Part shown: in pieces, positions 16,854-26,017 of the stretch
Position numbering within the stretch: the first letter of the stretch is position 1
Layout of the letters: the number at the start of each line of letters is the position of its first letter
Source of the DNA: Uruburuella suis
GTDB taxonomy: Bacteria > Pseudomonadota > Gammaproteobacteria > Burkholderiales > Neisseriaceae
Length of the DNA: 64,000 nt
Direction of reading: 5' to 3'
Assembly: GCF_004341385.1 (NCBI RefSeq)
Contig: NZ_SLXE01000001.1
Coordinates: forward strand, 124,001 to 188,000
Position numbers and translations under genes: made by a program
Notes under the pieces: model-generated
Databases searched by the model: none
Seen by the model: only the letters and a program-made list of their open reading frames with translations
Told to the model about the DNA's origin: nothing

Positions 16854-16867
16854 ATGACTTAAGTCAA
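16854..16867 (+). promoter_or_regulatory. FNR-like palindrome upstream of pflB
   Basis: ATGACTTAAGTCAA contains the palindrome TGACTTAAGTCA and resembles the FNR consensus TTGAT-N4-ATCAA with both inner bases changed to C/G. It lies 114 bases before the pflB start. A CTATCCTAT near 16918 and TATAAA near 16930 are candidate -10 elements downstream. Oxygen control of pflB by FNR is common in other bacteria; here it is inference. Confidence 0.4.
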
Positions 16868-16980
16868 ATTAGTAATTTTATTTCTTGTAAACGCCTACAG
16901 GGCAGTCGCAATTAGTGCTATCCTATTCGTATAAATTTTCTCGTATATTTGTTTTAAGCTAACCAAAACAGGAGTTTATC

Positions 16981-19263
16981 ATGGCAACCACCGCACAAGA
17001 GCGCCCCGCAGCATGGGCAGGCTTCCAATCAGGCGATTGGGAGAACAATATCAATGTTCGTGATTTCATCCAAAAAAACTACACGCCTTATGAAGGCGCT
17101 GCCGACTTTTTGGCACCGGCCACTGAAGCCACCGTTAAATTGTGGGACGATGTGATGGAAGGCATCAAAGTGGAAAACCGCACCCACGCGCCCTACAAAA
17201 TCGACTCGCAAATCGTGGCCGGCATCAACACCCACGCCGCCGGCTATATCGATAAAGATTTGGAAACCATCGTCGGCCTGCAAACCGATGAGCCGCTCAA
17301 ACGCGCCATTATGCCTTACGGCGGCCTGAAAATGGTGATGGATTCCTGCAAAATCTACGAAAGCCCGCTGAATCCCGAAGTGCAAAAAGCCTTCACCGAA
17401 TACCGCAAAACCCATAACCAAGGCGTGTTTGACGTTTACACCCCCGATATCCGCCGCTGTCGCAAGTCCGGCGTGCTCACCGGCCTGCCCGATGCTTATG
17501 GCCGCGGCCGCATCATCGGCGACTACCGCCGCGTAGCACTTTACGGTATTGATGCGTTGATGGCCGACAAAGTGGCGCAATTCAATTCATTGCAAGCTGA
17601 TTTGGAAAACGGCAAAGATTTGGAAGAAACCATCCGCCGCCGCGAAGAAATCAACGACCAACACAAAGCGCTGGGTCAAATGAAAGAAATGGCTGCCCGC
17701 TATGGTTTTGACATTTCCCGCCCGGCCACCAATGCCCGCGAAGCGGTGCAATGGACTTATTTCGCTTATTTGGCAGCGGTGAAATCGCAAAACGGTGCCG
17801 CCATGTCGTTTGGCCGTGTGGCGACTTTCCTCGATATTTTCATCGAGCGCGACCTCAAAGCCGGCCTGATTACCGAGAGCGAAGCGCAAGAGCTGATCGA
17901 CCATTTGGTGATGAAACTGCGCATGGTGCGCTTCCTGCGCACACCGGAATATGATGAACTCTTTTCCGGCGACCCGATTTGGGCCACCGAATCTATCGGC
18001 GGCATGGGCTTGGACGGCCGCACGCTGGTAACTAAAAACAGCTTCCGCTTCCTGCACACGCTTTACAACATGGGTCCGTCTCCCGAGCCGAACATCACTG
18101 TGTTGTGGTCTGAGCAACTGCCGGAAGGTTTCAAACACTTCTGCGCCAAAGTATCCATCGACACTTCATCTATCCAGTATGAAAACGACGATTTGATGCG
18201 CCCGGATTTCAACAGCGATGATTATGCCATTGCCTGCTGCGTGAGCCCGATGGTGGTTGGCAAACAAATGCAGTTTTTCGGCGCCCGCGCCAACTTGGCC
18301 AAAACCATGCTCTACGCCATCAACGGCGGTATTGATGAAAAAACCAAAGAGCAGGTAGGCCCGAAAACCGAGAAAATTCTGGACGAAGTGCTCGATTACG
18401 ACACCGTGTTGGATCGCATGGATAACTTCATGGATTGGCTGGCCACCCAATATGTGACCGCGCTTAATGTGATTCATTACATGCACGATAAATATTCATA
18501 CGAAGCCGCGCTGATGGCCTTGCACGACCGCGACATCAAACGCACCATGGCTTGCGGTATTGCCGGCTTGTCGGTGGCTGCCGACTCACTGTCCGCCATC
18601 AAATACGCCAAAGTGCGCCCGGTGCGCGATGAAAACAACATTGCCGTAGATTTCGAAATCGAAGGCGACTACCCGCAATTCGGCAACAACGATGACCGTG
18701 TAGACAGCATTGCCTGCGATTTGGTAGAGCGCTTTATGAAAAAAGTGGCTTCGCACAAAATGTATCGTGATGCCATCCCGACACAATCGGTACTCACCAT
18801 CACCTCTAACGTGGTTTACGGCAAAAAAACCGGCAACACGCCCGACGGCCGCCGCGCAGGCGCACCATTCGGCCCGGGTGCCAACCCGATGCACGGCCGC
18901 GATGTAAACGGTGCTGTAGCCTCTTTGAGCTCTGTGGCCAAACTGCCGTTTGAGTTTGCCAAAGACGGCATCTCCTACACCTTCTCCATCGTGCCGGGCG
19001 CTTTGGGCAAAGATGAAGGCTCACGCGAGAAAAACCTCGCCGGCTTGATGGATGGTTATTTCCACCACGAAAGCGGCGTGGAAGGCGGCCAACATCTGAA
19101 CGTAAACGTGCTCAACCGCGAAATGCTGATTGAAGCGATGAACGATCCCGAGCTTTACCCGCAGCTGACCATCCGCGTGTCCGGCTATGCAGTGCGCTTT
19201 AACTCGCTCACCAAAGAGCAGCAGCAAGACGTGATTACCCGCACCTTCACTGCCAGCATGTAA
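16981..19263 (+). CDS. pflB: Formate C-acetyltransferase (pyruvate formate-lyase)
   Basis: This 760-residue glycyl-radical enzyme converts pyruvate and CoA to acetyl-CoA and formate under anoxia. The two adjacent catalytic cysteines are in IACCVSPMV (near residues 419-420). The radical glycine is in RVSGYAVRF close to the C-terminus (about residue 735). Length equals the canonical enzyme. ACAGGAG precedes the ATG. It is followed by a terminator and then its activase gene pflA; a formate channel gene lies at 57 kb. Strict radical chemistry means activity only without oxygen. Confidence 0.97.
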   Translation: MATTAQERPAAWAGFQSGDWENNINVRDFIQKNYTPYEGAADFLAPATEATVKLWDDVMEGIKVENRTHAPYKIDSQIVAGINTHAAGYIDKDLETIVGLQTDEPLKRAIMPYGGLKMVMDSCKIYESPLNPEVQKAFTEYRKTHNQGVFDVYTPDIRRCRKSGVLTGLPDAYGRGRIIGDYRRVALYGIDALMADKVAQFNSLQADLENGKDLEETIRRREEINDQHKALGQMKEMAARYGFDISRPATNAREAVQWTYFAYLAAVKSQNGAAMSFGRVATFLDIFIERDLKAGLITESEAQELIDHLVMKLRMVRFLRTPEYDELFSGDPIWATESIGGMGLDGRTLVTKNSFRFLHTLYNMGPSPEPNITVLWSEQLPEGFKHFCAKVSIDTSSIQYENDDLMRPDFNSDDYAIACCVSPMVVGKQMQFFGARANLAKTMLYAINGGIDEKTKEQVGPKTEKILDEVLDYDTVLDRMDNFMDWLATQYVTALNVIHYMHDKYSYEAALMALHDRDIKRTMACGIAGLSVAADSLSAIKYAKVRPVRDENNIAVDFEIEGDYPQFGNNDDRVDSIACDLVERFMKKVASHKMYRDAIPTQSVLTITSNVVYGKKTGNTPDGRRAGAPFGPGANPMHGRDVNGAVASLSSVAKLPFEFAKDGISYTFSIVPGALGKDEGSREKNLAGLMDGYFHHESGVEGGQHLNVNVLNREMLIEAMNDPELYPQLTIRVSGYAVRFNSLTKEQQQDVITRTFTASM

Positions 19264-19288
19264 TCCGGCAGCCAAAGCGGCACAAGCC

Positions 19289-19318
19289 AACGCGCCGGAA
19301 GCGATTCCGGCGCGTTTT
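19289..19318 (+). terminator. Terminator of pflB
   Basis: AACGCGCCGGAA and TTCCGGCGCGTT form a 12-bp perfect stem with a four-base loop followed by TT, 26 bases after the stop. Confidence 0.85.
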
Positions 19319-19381
19319 AGCGTTTGGCAAAAAGCATCCGATTAACTTTTTCAGACGGCATATACCAAGATACATCAGGTG

Positions 19382-19401
19382 TATAATAAAGGCCGTCTGA
19401 A
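19382..19401 (+). promoter_or_regulatory. TATAAT box followed by a DUS before pflA
   Basis: TATAAT (19382-19387) is followed two bases later by AGGCCGTCTGAA, so the DUS would span the transcription start. No good -35 box is visible. It suggests a separate promoter for pflA after the pflB terminator. Confidence 0.4.
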
Positions 19402-19426
19402 CACCATTATCCAAGTTGCGCACACC

Positions 19427-20224
19427 ATGCAAACACACACCATACATCCGGCCGCTTCTTCAGACGGCCACCGTCATTACCACGGCAAAGGCATTGTGCA
19501 CTCCATCGAGAGCTGCGGCACGGTCGACGGCCCCGGCCTGCGCTTTGTGCTGTTTATGCAAGGCTGCCTGATGCGCTGCCTTTATTGCCATAACCGCGAC
19601 ACTTGGGACATGCGCACCGACAAAGCGCAAGAATTGAGTGTTGACGAAGTGATGAAGCAGGTGATTTCCTACCGCCATTATCTGCGCGCCACCGGCGGCG
19701 GCGTAACCGCTACCGGCGGCGAGCCTTTGCTGCAATACGAATTTATCCGCGATTGGTTTACAGCCTGCAAAGCCAACGATATCCACACCTGCCTCGACAC
19801 CAACGGCTATGCGCTGCACTATGATCACATTCTCGATGATTTGCTCGATCACACCGATTTGGTGATGCTTGATTTGAAGCAGGTTGATCCCGAAATCCAC
19901 AAAGCGCTGGTGGGCATCCCCAACACCAAAACCCTCAAATTCGCCCGCTATCTGGCCGAGCGCAATCAGGCCGCGCGCGTGCGCTATGTGATTGTGCCGG
20001 GCTACACCGATGACGATCGCTCCGCCCATTTGCTCGGCGAATTCATCGGCGATATGGAAAACATCGACACGGTCGAGCTTTTGCCGTATCACGAATTAGG
20101 CGCACACAAATGGGAATTGTGCGGCGATGCATACAAGCTCACCGGCGTGCGCCCGCCGCCGAAAGAAACCGTGTTGCACATCAAAGAAATTTTGGAAGGC
20201 TACGGCAAAAACATCATTTATTGA
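19427..20224 (+). CDS. pflA: Pyruvate formate-lyase activating enzyme
   Basis: This is a 265-residue radical-SAM enzyme that installs the glycyl radical in PflB. The [4Fe-4S] motif C-x3-C-x2-C is in [15 protein letters not shown], followed by [17 protein letters not shown] for SAM binding. It has a histidine-rich N-terminal tail ([17 protein letters not shown]) preceding the family start [20 protein letters not shown]. The start at MQTHTIH is chosen; an upstream in-frame ATG overlaps the candidate promoter. It lies behind pflB, probably partly independently expressed. Confidence 0.95.
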   Translation: MQTHTIHPAASSDGHRHYHGKGIVHSIESCGTVDGPGLRFVLFMQGCLMRCLYCHNRDTWDMRTDKAQELSVDEVMKQVISYRHYLRATGGGVTATGGEPLLQYEFIRDWFTACKANDIHTCLDTNGYALHYDHILDDLLDHTDLVMLDLKQVDPEIHKALVGIPNTKTLKFARYLAERNQAARVRYVIVPGYTDDDRSAHLLGEFIGDMENIDTVELLPYHELGAHKWELCGDAYKLTGVRPPPKETVLHIKEILEGYGKNIIY

Positions 20225-20243
20225 TATCGGTAGCGCCATCAAT

Positions 20244-20280
20244 AAAAAGGCCGTCTGAAACTTGCTTTCAGACGGCCTGA
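20244..20280 (+). terminator. DUS-pair terminator of pflA
   Basis: AAAAAGGCCGTCTGAAA and TTTCAGACGGCCT around CTTGC, 20 bases after the pflA stop. Confidence 0.65.
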
Positions 20281-20554
20281 AATCTTTGCAAAACCGAATA
20301 TCTGTCGCATCTGCGATGGCAGGTGCCCAGTGCAAAGCAACGCTTTGCCTGCCTCGCATATTTCTGAAAATAATCCATTCTCCATATAATATTTAATACA
20401 ATCAAATATTTACTTATTCAAGATCTGGTGATGATTGCCTATCCCGCAACTGAGGCTGTGCTTCAGACTAGGCTCCTGCCTGCGCAGGAGCGACAGAACG
20501 GGCGTTTTGCAAATAGCTCAAGCCCGCCGATATGGTGCTTTCGCGCGGCCGTTT
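20281..20554. other. Intergenic stretch without a gene
   Basis: It lies between pflA and the convergent S-formylglutathione hydrolase gene. The only structure seen is the inverted repeat GCTCCTGC/GCAGGAGC around 20472-20491. There is no convincing coding sequence or RNA gene. Confidence 0.5.
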
Positions 20555-21403
20555 TCACAAGCCCAAGGCATCGGCATGAAACTCAATATGGCTGTCGATA
20601 AAGCTGGCGATAAAATAATAGCTGTGGTCGTAGCCCGGGCGCATATTGAATTGAACATTCAAACCGTGTTGCTTGGCGGCGGCCACAAATTTTTCGGGTT
20701 GTAATTGCGCGGGGTAAAAAGTGTCTGCATCGCCTTGGTCTATTAAAATCGGCAAGGCCGGCTGCTTTGCGGCATTGGCGAGCAGGGCGGTGCTGTCGTA
20801 GGGCAGCCAGGCCTGTTTGTCGCTGCCCAAATAAGCAGCAAAAGCTTGCTGCCCCCAAGGTGTGTCGGCCGGGTTGACGATGGGTGCAAACGCCGACACC
20901 GCCGCATAACGGCCCGGGTTTTTCAGCGCAATCTGCAAAGCGCCGTGGCCGCCCATGCTGTGGCCGAAAATGCTGCGGCGCTCATCCACCGGAAAATGCG
21001 CCTCAATCAAGGCCGGCAATTCGTGCACAATATAGTCATACATCTGATAATGTGCCGCCCACGGCGCTTGCGTGGCATTCACATAAAAGCCCGCACCCCG
21101 GCCTAAATCGTATTGCGGCGCATCGGCCACATCATCGCCGCGCGGAGAAGTGTCGGGCATGATCAACGCCACACCCCATTGCGCCGCAAAACGCTGCGCA
21201 CCGGCTTTGGTGGTGAAATTTTCATCGGTGCAGGTTAGGCCCGAGAGCCAATAAAGCGCCGGCACGCGATAGCCTTGCAGCGCCTGCGGCGGCAAATACA
21301 CGGCAAACGTCATTTCGCAGGCACAGCTTTCCGAGTGGTGGGTGTAGCGTTCTTGATGGCCGTTAAACATTTTATGGCGGCTGATAAGCGTGGGGGCGGG
21401 CAT
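20555..21403 (-). CDS. fghA: S-formylglutathione hydrolase
   Basis: This 282-residue esterase-D-type alpha/beta hydrolase has the nucleophile elbow GHSMGGHGALQIAL, the oxyanion region YWLSGLTCTDENF and a C-terminal histidine in YDHSYYFIASFIDSH. It releases formate and glutathione in the last step of formaldehyde detoxification. I start it at MPAPTLISRHKMFNGHQ, where family similarity begins. The usual partner, a glutathione-dependent formaldehyde dehydrogenase (adhC), is not adjacent here. Confidence 0.94.
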   Translation of the reverse strand: MPAPTLISRHKMFNGHQERYTHHSESCACEMTFAVYLPPQALQGYRVPALYWLSGLTCTDENFTTKAGAQRFAAQWGVALIMPDTSPRGDDVADAPQYDLGRGAGFYVNATQAPWAAHYQMYDYIVHELPALIEAHFPVDERRSIFGHSMGGHGALQIALKNPGRYAAVSAFAPIVNPADTPWGQQAFAAYLGSDKQAWLPYDSTALLANAAKQPALPILIDQGDADTFYPAQLQPEKFVAAAKQHGLNVQFNMRPGYDHSYYFIASFIDSHIEFHADALGL

Positions 21404-21627
21404 GATGTTCTCCAGATCGGTTGAGCGCTCCAATATAACCGAAAAGCCGCTGAAAATAAAACCGGTGCAGAAAACGGGCGGCAAGTGGCGGATAATGGCC
21501 GCTTGATCAGCAAGCGCAGCTGCGATTGGCTTTGTTAAAACGAAGCATCATCTTACGCATGACACACAGATGCCGTCTGAAACCCTGAAACCTCTTTTTC
21601 AGACGGCATACAGACGGCATTGCCTAG

Positions 21628-21700
21628 GGTCTGTTCACCATTCATCTCGTGACAAGATTTTGAGCCAAAAGATTGCCACGAGATGAATGATGAACAGCCT
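21628..21700. mobile_element. Internally deleted MITE, copy 3
   Basis: GGTCTGTTCACCATTCATCT at the left, after CTAG (21624-21627), and GATGAATGATGAACAGCC at the right. Only about 73 bases remain, so the middle has been lost. The right flank no longer shows CTAG. Confidence 0.65.
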
Positions 21701-21735
21701 CTTGCAAGCTTATTTTTTTGAATGGACATAAAGCG

Positions 21736-21741
21736 TATAAT
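21736..21741 (+). promoter_or_regulatory. Candidate -10 box of recR
   Basis: TATAAT lies 32 bases before the recR start; a DUS follows it in the leader at 21757-21768. No clear -35 hexamer. Confidence 0.4.
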
Positions 21742-21772
21742 CAAGCTTTTGCCCACAGGCCGTCTGAAACCC

Positions 21773-22378
21773 ATGCCTAAAAAAACCGATGCGTTTACCC
21801 GCCTGATCAATGCTTTGAAAGTGCTGCCCAATGTCGGCCCCAAATCGGCGCAGCGCATGGCTTATCAATTGCTGCAACACAACCGCGAGGGCGCGGCCGA
21901 GCTCGTGGCCGCGCTGCAACAAGCCTTGAGCCAGGTGCATCATTGCAGCCGCTGCAACACTTTTTGCGAAAACAGCCTGTGTGAAATTTGTGCCGATGCC
22001 GATCGCGACGGCAGCCGGCTGATGATTGTGCATATGCCCGCCGATGTGGCCGGTATAGAAGCGGCGCATTGCCACGACGGCCTTTATTTTGTGCTGATGG
22101 GGCAGGTGAGCCCGGCGCAAGGCATGGATTTGAGCCACATTGCGCTCGAGCAATTGGTGGCGCGCCTGCAAGGCAGCGAGGTAGAAGAAATCATTATCGC
22201 CACCAATTTCACCGCCGAGGGCGATGCCACTGCTTATGTGTTGTCGGAATTATTGAAAAATCTGCCGTATAAAATCAGCCGCTTGGCGCGCGGCATGCCT
22301 TTGGGCGGTGAGCTGGAATATGTGGATGCGGGCACACTGGCGCAAGCCGTGCATGAGCGCCGTTTGCTGAAAGAATAA
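21773..22378 (+). CDS. recR: Recombination mediator RecR
   Basis: This 201-residue protein of the RecFOR pathway helps load RecA on gapped DNA. It has an N-terminal helix-hairpin-helix (LINALKVLPNVGPKSAQRMAYQLL), a four-cysteine zinc finger (CSRCNTFCENSLCEIC), a Toprim domain (LMIVHMPADVAGIEA) and a C-terminal Walker-like helix. The ATG directly follows a DUS in the leader. RecFOR is also relevant to pilin variation and transformation in Neisseria. Confidence 0.96.
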   Translation: MPKKTDAFTRLINALKVLPNVGPKSAQRMAYQLLQHNREGAAELVAALQQALSQVHHCSRCNTFCENSLCEICADADRDGSRLMIVHMPADVAGIEAAHCHDGLYFVLMGQVSPAQGMDLSHIALEQLVARLQGSEVEEIIIATNFTAEGDATAYVLSELLKNLPYKISRLARGMPLGGELEYVDAGTLAQAVHERRLLKE

Positions 22379-22380
22379 TC

Positions 22381-22439
22381 AATCAACCCAAATAAACCCA
22401 AATAAACCCAAATAAACCCAAATAAACCCAAATAAACCA
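22381..22439 (+). repeat. 10-bp tandem repeat after recR
   Basis: The unit AATAAACCCA is repeated about five and a half times starting 8 bases after the recR stop codon. The unit is not a multiple of three and lies outside any gene. It looks like a slippage-prone simple repeat. Confidence 0.9.
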
Positions 22440-22472
22440 ACAGGCCGTCTGAAAACTTTCAGACGGCCTGTT
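22440..22472. terminator. DUS-pair terminator between convergent genes
   Basis: ACAGGCCGTCTGAAA and TTTCAGACGGCCTGT around a two-base spacer serve recR and the convergent DUF1269 gene. Confidence 0.7.
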
Positions 22473-22490
22473 TGAGATTATATCAACCGC

Positions 22491-23131
22491 TTATTTCTTT
22501 TCAAAACGCGCTTTGATATCGTTTTTCAGATTGGTGACCTTATCGCCCACTTCTTCTTTCCAATTGTCGAACTTATCTTTCCATTCGGCTTTTTGTTTTT
22601 CACGCAATACTTTGCGGGCTTCTTTGGCGGCGGCTTCTTGCGCTTCTTCCGCAGCAGCGATTTCAACCAGCAACGCCTCAACCGGGCGGCGCAGCAGCAG
22701 GCCGTTGCCCAAGCCTTGCACAATAGCATCCACGGCAGCGTTATCGCTTTCTTCCACTTCGGCCAACACAGCAACCGCGCCTAGCGGAATGGCGTGCGAC
22801 ATTTGCTCCAGCAGGCTGGTGCGGGTTTCTACGGTGTCGATCGACAGAGCGAGCCCAAAAAGCCGCCGGTAGCGCCCAGCATCAGCACACCCAAGGGGCC
22901 GCCCAACACGCCCACCAATGCGCCGATGGCGGTGCCGGCCAGTGCCGCATCGCCGGCCGCGCCATCGCTGGCACCGTCGCCGAATTTCAGTGAGCCATCA
23001 AGATTGCGCTCTACCACAGCGGCGGTGTTGAGGCCGATTTTGCCTTGCACGGCAGCTTGTTTCAGTTCGCTCAAGGCTTGATAGGCTTTGCTGCTTTCTT
23101 CAAAAGACAATAAAACAACGTTGGTTTGCAT
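22491..23131 (-). pseudogene. DUF1269 protein gene, broken by a 1-base frameshift
   Basis: Two overlapping frames give one DUF1269-type protein. The N-terminal part (MQTNVVLLSFEESSKAYQAL, then the glycine-rich membrane segment GALVGVLGGPLGVLMLGATGGFLGSL) stops early. The C-terminal part (SIDTVETRTSLLEQMSHAIP, then a charged coiled coil EIAAAEEAQEAAAKEARK) continues in another frame. The break is at 22845-22846, where one base is missing between the codons for SL and SID. Whole length is 641 bases, one short of 214 codons. It could be a sequencing error or a true loss; no homopolymer tract is at the break. Confidence 0.8.
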
Positions 23132-23304
23132 GATGACTCCTTCATTAAGGTCAAGGCTGAGAAAATTGTGCCGGCAAGCAGGCCTGCCTACACAGGAAAA
23201 CGCCGATTTGTGTGTTCGGTTGATTTATTGTTGTAAGAATATGATATTCGCTAGCCGATTTAAGTCAAATATTTAACCTGATTTAAATAAAACCGCCATC
23301 TCGG

Positions 23305-23340
23305 CAGGCCGTCTGAATGCGTTTCAGACGGCCTGCCGAT
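23305..23340. repeat. Inverted DUS pair upstream of trmA
   Basis: GCAGGCCGTCTGAA and TTCAGACGGCCTGC flank a short loop. A TATAAT at 23348-23353 just after it is a candidate -10 box for trmA. Confidence 0.6.
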
Positions 23341-23382
23341 ATTGGCGTATAATTACGGCCGGTAAAACATACGGAAAACACA

Positions 23383-24474
23383 ATGCCCGCCACCGCTTAC
23401 ACACAGCAACTTATTGAAAAAAAGCAATATATTAAAACTTTATTTGCCGGCCTTGCCACGCCCGAATGGGCGCTTTTCGAATCGCCCGAGCAACACTACC
23501 GCATGCGGGCTGAATTTCGCGTGTGGCACGAGGGCGAGGAAATGTTTTACGCTATGTTTACACGCGGGCAAAAAGCCGGCGGCGGCTCGCTAATCCGCTG
23601 CGATCAGTTTGCCCCGGCTTGCGCGGCCATCAATGATTTGATGCCGCGCATGCTGGCTGCGGCCGATAAAGCGCCGGTGCTGAAAACCCGCTGGTATGCG
23701 GTGGAATTTCTGGCCACTTTAAGCGGCGAGATGTTGGTGACGATGATTTACCACAAAAAGTTGGATGACGAATGGCGCGCCGCCGCCGAAGCATTGCAGG
23801 CGCAATTGGGCGTGTGGATTATCGGGCGCAGCCGCGGCCAGAAAGTGGTGTTGGCGCAAGATTTCGTTACCGAAAAGCTCAATGTGGGCGGCGAAACTTT
23901 TTGCTACCGCCAAATCGAGGGCAGCTTCACCCAGCCCAATGCCGAAGTGTGCGAAAAAATGCTGGCCTGGGCCTGCGCCTGCGCCGAAGGTTTGGGCGGC
24001 GACATGCTCGAGCTTTATTGCGGCAACGGCAATTTCACCTTGCCGCTGGCGCGCAAATTCCGGCGCGTGTTGGCCACGGAAGTGTCGAAAACTTCCGTGA
24101 ACGCGGCTTTGTGGAATATTGAAGCCAATCAAAGCCATAATGTGCAAATCGCGCGTTTGTCTGCCGAAGAATTCACCGAAGCTTATCTGGGCGGGCGCGA
24201 ATTCCGTCGCTTGCAGGAGCAGGGCATTGCGCTGGCGGATTATGATTTTTCCACCATTTTTGTCGACCCGCCGCGCGCCGGCATTGATGAGGCAACTTTA
24301 AAATTGGTGGCGCAGTTTGAGCATGTGATCTATATTTCGTGCAACCCCGAAACCTTGCGCGCCAATCTGGATATCTTGGTGCAAAGCCACGACATCGTGC
24401 GCACGGCTTTGTTTGACCAATTTCCGTTTACCCACCATATCGAAAGCGGCGTGTTGCTGAAAAAGCGCCGATAA
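23383..24474 (+). CDS. trmA: tRNA (uracil-5-)-methyltransferase
   Basis: This 363-residue enzyme makes m5U54 (ribothymidine) in the T-loop of tRNAs. SAM motif LELYCGNGNFTLPLA, motif IV FVDPPRAGIDE, catalytic ISCNPETLRANLD and C-terminal DQFPFTHHIESGVLL are all present. The length and absence of an Fe-S cysteine cluster separate it from RlmD-type paralogues. It is monocistronic, flanked by DUS pairs. Confidence 0.96.
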   Translation: MPATAYTQQLIEKKQYIKTLFAGLATPEWALFESPEQHYRMRAEFRVWHEGEEMFYAMFTRGQKAGGGSLIRCDQFAPACAAINDLMPRMLAAADKAPVLKTRWYAVEFLATLSGEMLVTMIYHKKLDDEWRAAAEALQAQLGVWIIGRSRGQKVVLAQDFVTEKLNVGGETFCYRQIEGSFTQPNAEVCEKMLAWACACAEGLGGDMLELYCGNGNFTLPLARKFRRVLATEVSKTSVNAALWNIEANQSHNVQIARLSAEEFTEAYLGGREFRRLQEQGIALADYDFSTIFVDPPRAGIDEATLKLVAQFEHVIYISCNPETLRANLDILVQSHDIVRTALFDQFPFTHHIESGVLLKKRR

Positions 24475-24487
24475 ACAAACAGATAAA

Positions 24488-24533
24488 TCAAACAGGCCGT
24501 CTGAAACAATATGTTTTCAGACGGCCTGTTTGA
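24488..24533. terminator. DUS-pair terminator between trmA and uraA
   Basis: TCAAACAGGCCGTCTGAAA and its complement around CAATATG form a long stem between convergent genes. Confidence 0.8.
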
Positions 24534-24541
24534 TTTCGATA

Positions 24542-25774
24542 TCACACTTCTTCATTCAATATTTTATTGGGCGCTTCTTTGGGCAGCACCATATTGAGCA
24601 CAATCGCCAAAATCGCGCACAAGCCCACGCCGGCAAAGCTCATGCTGCCGAATTTGATTACCATGCCGCCCACGCCGGTGGTGAGCACGGCGCTCACAAT
24701 CACCAGGTTTTTCGGCTGCATCAAATCCACTTTGGCATCAATCACGGTTTTCAAGCCCAGCGAAGCGATGGTGCCGAAAAGCAGAATCATCACGCCGCCC
24801 ATCACCGGCAGCGGAATCGAAGCCAAAAAAGCATTGAATTTGCCGAAAAAAGCCATGCAAATCGCGAAAACGGCCGCCCATGTCATGATTTTCGGGTTGC
24901 TGTTTTTGGTCAGCATCACTGCGCCGGTCACTTCGCCGTAAGTGGTTACGGGCGGGCCGCCGATGAGGCCGGCCACGCACACGCCGATGCCGTCGCCGGC
25001 GAGCGTTTTATCGAGCCCAGGGTCTTTGGCATAATCTTTGCCGGTCACCTTGCCGATGGCCATCACGCCGCCGATGTGCTCGATGGCCGGCGCAATCGCC
25101 ACCGGCAGCATAAAGAGCGCCGCATGCCAGTTGACTTGCGGGATTTCAAAATGCGGCACCGCAAACCACGGCGCATTCAGAATCGGCGTGATGTCGACCA
25201 AGCCCATAAACAAAGCCGCCGTGTAGCCCGCCGCCACGCCGATTAAAATCGGTACCAGCCGCATCATCTTGCTGCCAAACACCGCCACCATCACGGTAAC
25301 GATAAAAGTAAAGCCCGAAAGCAGCAGCGCCTGGCTATAGTCCACCACTTGCACGCCGCCGGCCTGGCCCATGGCCATCTGGCTGGCCACCATCGCCACC
25401 GACAAGCCGATCACCATAATCACGGGGCCTATCACCACCGGCGGCAGCAGCCGGTTTACCGCCGCCAGCCCGCGCCATTTGATCAGCAGCGCAAACACAA
25501 AATACATAAAACCGGCCGCAAAAAGGCCGAACATGGTCGAGGGCAGCCCCCATTCGGCAATCGAATAAATAATCGGTGCGATAAAGGCAAACGAAGAGCC
25601 CAAAAAAATCGGCACTTTGCGCTTGGTTACCAATTGGAAAAGCAAAGTGCCGATGCCCGCGCCCAAAAGCGCCATGGCCGGATTCAGGCCGGTGAGCAGC
25701 GGCACCAGCACCATCGCGCCAAAGGCGACAAACAGAATTTGTGCGCCGGAAATGGCTAATTTGAGTTGTTGCAT
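24542..25774 (-). CDS. uraA: Uracil permease, NCS2 family
   Basis: This 410-residue polytopic inner-membrane transporter (about 14 hydrophobic segments) belongs to the nucleobase/ascorbate NCS2 family. The NCS2 signature is visible in the VGLIGGPPVTTYGEVTGAVMLTKN segment (residues around 275), preceded by the conserved PAIEHIGGVMAIGKVTGKDY with its proton-coupling Glu and His. It imports uracil with protons and would feed upp. A single gene. Confidence 0.93.
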   Translation of the reverse strand: MQQLKLAISGAQILFVAFGAMVLVPLLTGLNPAMALLGAGIGTLLFQLVTKRKVPIFLGSSFAFIAPIIYSIAEWGLPSTMFGLFAAGFMYFVFALLIKWRGLAAVNRLLPPVVIGPVIMVIGLSVAMVASQMAMGQAGGVQVVDYSQALLLSGFTFIVTVMVAVFGSKMMRLVPILIGVAAGYTAALFMGLVDITPILNAPWFAVPHFEIPQVNWHAALFMLPVAIAPAIEHIGGVMAIGKVTGKDYAKDPGLDKTLAGDGIGVCVAGLIGGPPVTTYGEVTGAVMLTKNSNPKIMTWAAVFAICMAFFGKFNAFLASIPLPVMGGVMILLFGTIASLGLKTVIDAKVDLMQPKNLVIVSAVLTTGVGGMVIKFGSMSFAGVGLCAILAIVLNMVLPKEAPNKILNEEV

Positions 25775-25950
25775 GTGAATAACCGTTAAGAAATTTTAAT
25801 AAACGGTGCGGATTATAACGCTCCAAGCCAAGTTTGTGTGAAATGCTTGAGCGCATGCTTCAGACGGCCTGCTTAACTCACTTGCCGCTCGACACGAAGT
25901 AATACAAAGGCATGGTAAAGGCGCTTAATATTGAATTAAAAACATGAATC

Positions 25951-25982
25951 AAAGGCCGTCTGAACGTTTTCAGACGGCCTCT
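25951..25982 (-). terminator. DUS-pair hairpin after aroA
   Basis: AAAGGCCGTCTGAA and TTCAGACGGCCT form a stem 36 bases beyond the aroA stop codon. Confidence 0.6.
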
Positions 25983-26017
25983 CGTATATTGGTCACTCAA
26001 TGGCCCGCGCAACCCAT

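Noticed and set aside
22381..22439. Possible CRISPR array
   Set aside because: The units are 10 bp with no spacers, so this is a simple tandem repeat. Inverted DUS pairs elsewhere also lack array structure.
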